From assembly GCA_026645575.1 (NCBI GenBank), contig JAPKMW010000022.1:1-64000 (forward strand): a stretch of 64,000 nt of DNA. The letters are read 5' to 3'. The notes beneath the pieces are model-generated. The model had not been told where the DNA came from. It saw only the letters and a list, made by a program, of their open reading frames with translations, and searched no databases. Shown here one piece after another: positions 63,718 through 64,000 of this stretch. The position numbers and the translations under genes were made by a program. The stretch comes from Caldilineaceae bacterium. GTDB lineage: Bacteria > Chloroflexota > Anaerolineae > Caldilineales > Caldilineaceae. Numbering within the stretch: the first letter of the stretch is position 1; each line of letters begins with the position of its first letter.

Positions 63718-64000
63718 ATGAATCAACTTGCCATTGCCCAGCAACTGGCTCAGCAAGCCCAGACGATCCGATCGCTGGCCACCGATATCAGCGATACCCA
63801 GGCGCGCTGGCGCCCGACACCGGACGACTGGTCGTTGCTGGAAGTGATCAACCATCTCTACGATGAAGAGCGTGAGGATTTTCGCCAGCGCATTGACTAT
63901 CTGCTTCATCGTGCCGGGGAAGCGCCGCCGCCAATTGACCCCGTGGGCTGGGTGACAGCGCGTGGCTACAACCAGCGGGAGCCGGTCGCCTCGTTGCAGA
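63718..64000 (+). CDS. DinB family protein, truncated by the window end
   Basis: The first 94 residues of a DinB-like four-helix-bundle protein. The WSLLEVINHLYDEEREDF helix holds the first metal-binding histidine. AAAGGA lies seven bases before the ATG. The remainder lies outside the window. Family members are putative metal-dependent hydrolases or thiol transferases. Confidence 0.75.
   Translation, partial: MNQLAIAQQLAQQAQTIRSLATDISDTQARWRPTPDDWSLLEVINHLYDEEREDFRQRIDYLLHRAGEAPPPIDPVGWVTARGYNQREPVASLQ

Overview
The window looks like chromosomal DNA of a Chloroflexota bacterium, most likely in the Anaerolineae/Caldilineae group. This is an inference from gene content: a DUF1385 protein, a split zinc-ribbon/OB-fold pair, a multi-subunit acyl-CoA carboxylase, DUF4012 and DUF1405 membrane proteins, a sugar ABC transporter without a local ATPase, and a very large multi-PAS histidine kinase. 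No rRNA, tRNA, phage, transposase or CRISPR array was recognised. Most of the window is GC-rich, but about 7950-19150 is clearly AT-rich.

Layout. 1-4870 holds an S4 RNA-binding protein, a convergent DUF1385 membrane protein and the sulfate-activation pair cysD-cysNC. 4931-28071 is a long, almost entirely plus-strand polysaccharide cluster. It encodes a UDP-sugar dehydrogenase, a Wzz-like chain-length protein, a GDP-fucose-synthase-like enzyme, a Wzx flippase, two methyltransferases, three glycosyltransferases, a Wzy-like polymerase, a TPR protein, an asparagine synthase, a WecB epimerase, a DUF354 protein, a DegT aminotransferase, a priming sugar transferase, a Gfo/Idh/MocA dehydrogenase, an O-antigen-ligase-like protein and a DUF4012 protein. 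The genes form a near-complete Wzx/Wzy route, and several overlap by 1-4 bases. Four of them match the known route to a 2,3-diamino uronic sugar.

28078-36922 carries two oxidoreductases, a small membrane protein, a hexapeptide acyltransferase, a DUF1405 protein and an acyl-CoA carboxylase operon (carboxyltransferase, unknown protein, biotin carboxylase, biotin carrier). 37026-41943 is minus-strand: a secreted DUF5666-repeat protein, a 2-hydroxyacid dehydrogenase, a flavin-type oxidase and an M19 dipeptidase-like protein lacking expected metal ligands. 42503-46098 is a heterodimeric ABC exporter. 46288-53288 has a secreted five-repeat FG-GAP-like protein, a PhyH dioxygenase and a sugar-uptake operon with a sugar dehydrogenase. 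53373-57023 is the sensor kinase. The rest holds comEC, a small basic protein, the zinc-ribbon/OB pair, Yip1, VOC and YhhN proteins, and a DinB protein cut by the window end.

The most unusual feature is between the genes. Many gaps carry a long perfect or near-perfect inverted repeat. One family shares the core GTCCGTGAC and has the architecture of REP/BIME elements (a short palindrome with a TAG foot, usually paired head-to-head). One member is flanked by 8-bp direct repeats. A second class consists of AGTCCNN / GGACTNN heptamer arrays, often arranged so that the two arms could pair. A third class consists of unrelated but equally perfect hairpins. I do not recognise these families as described.
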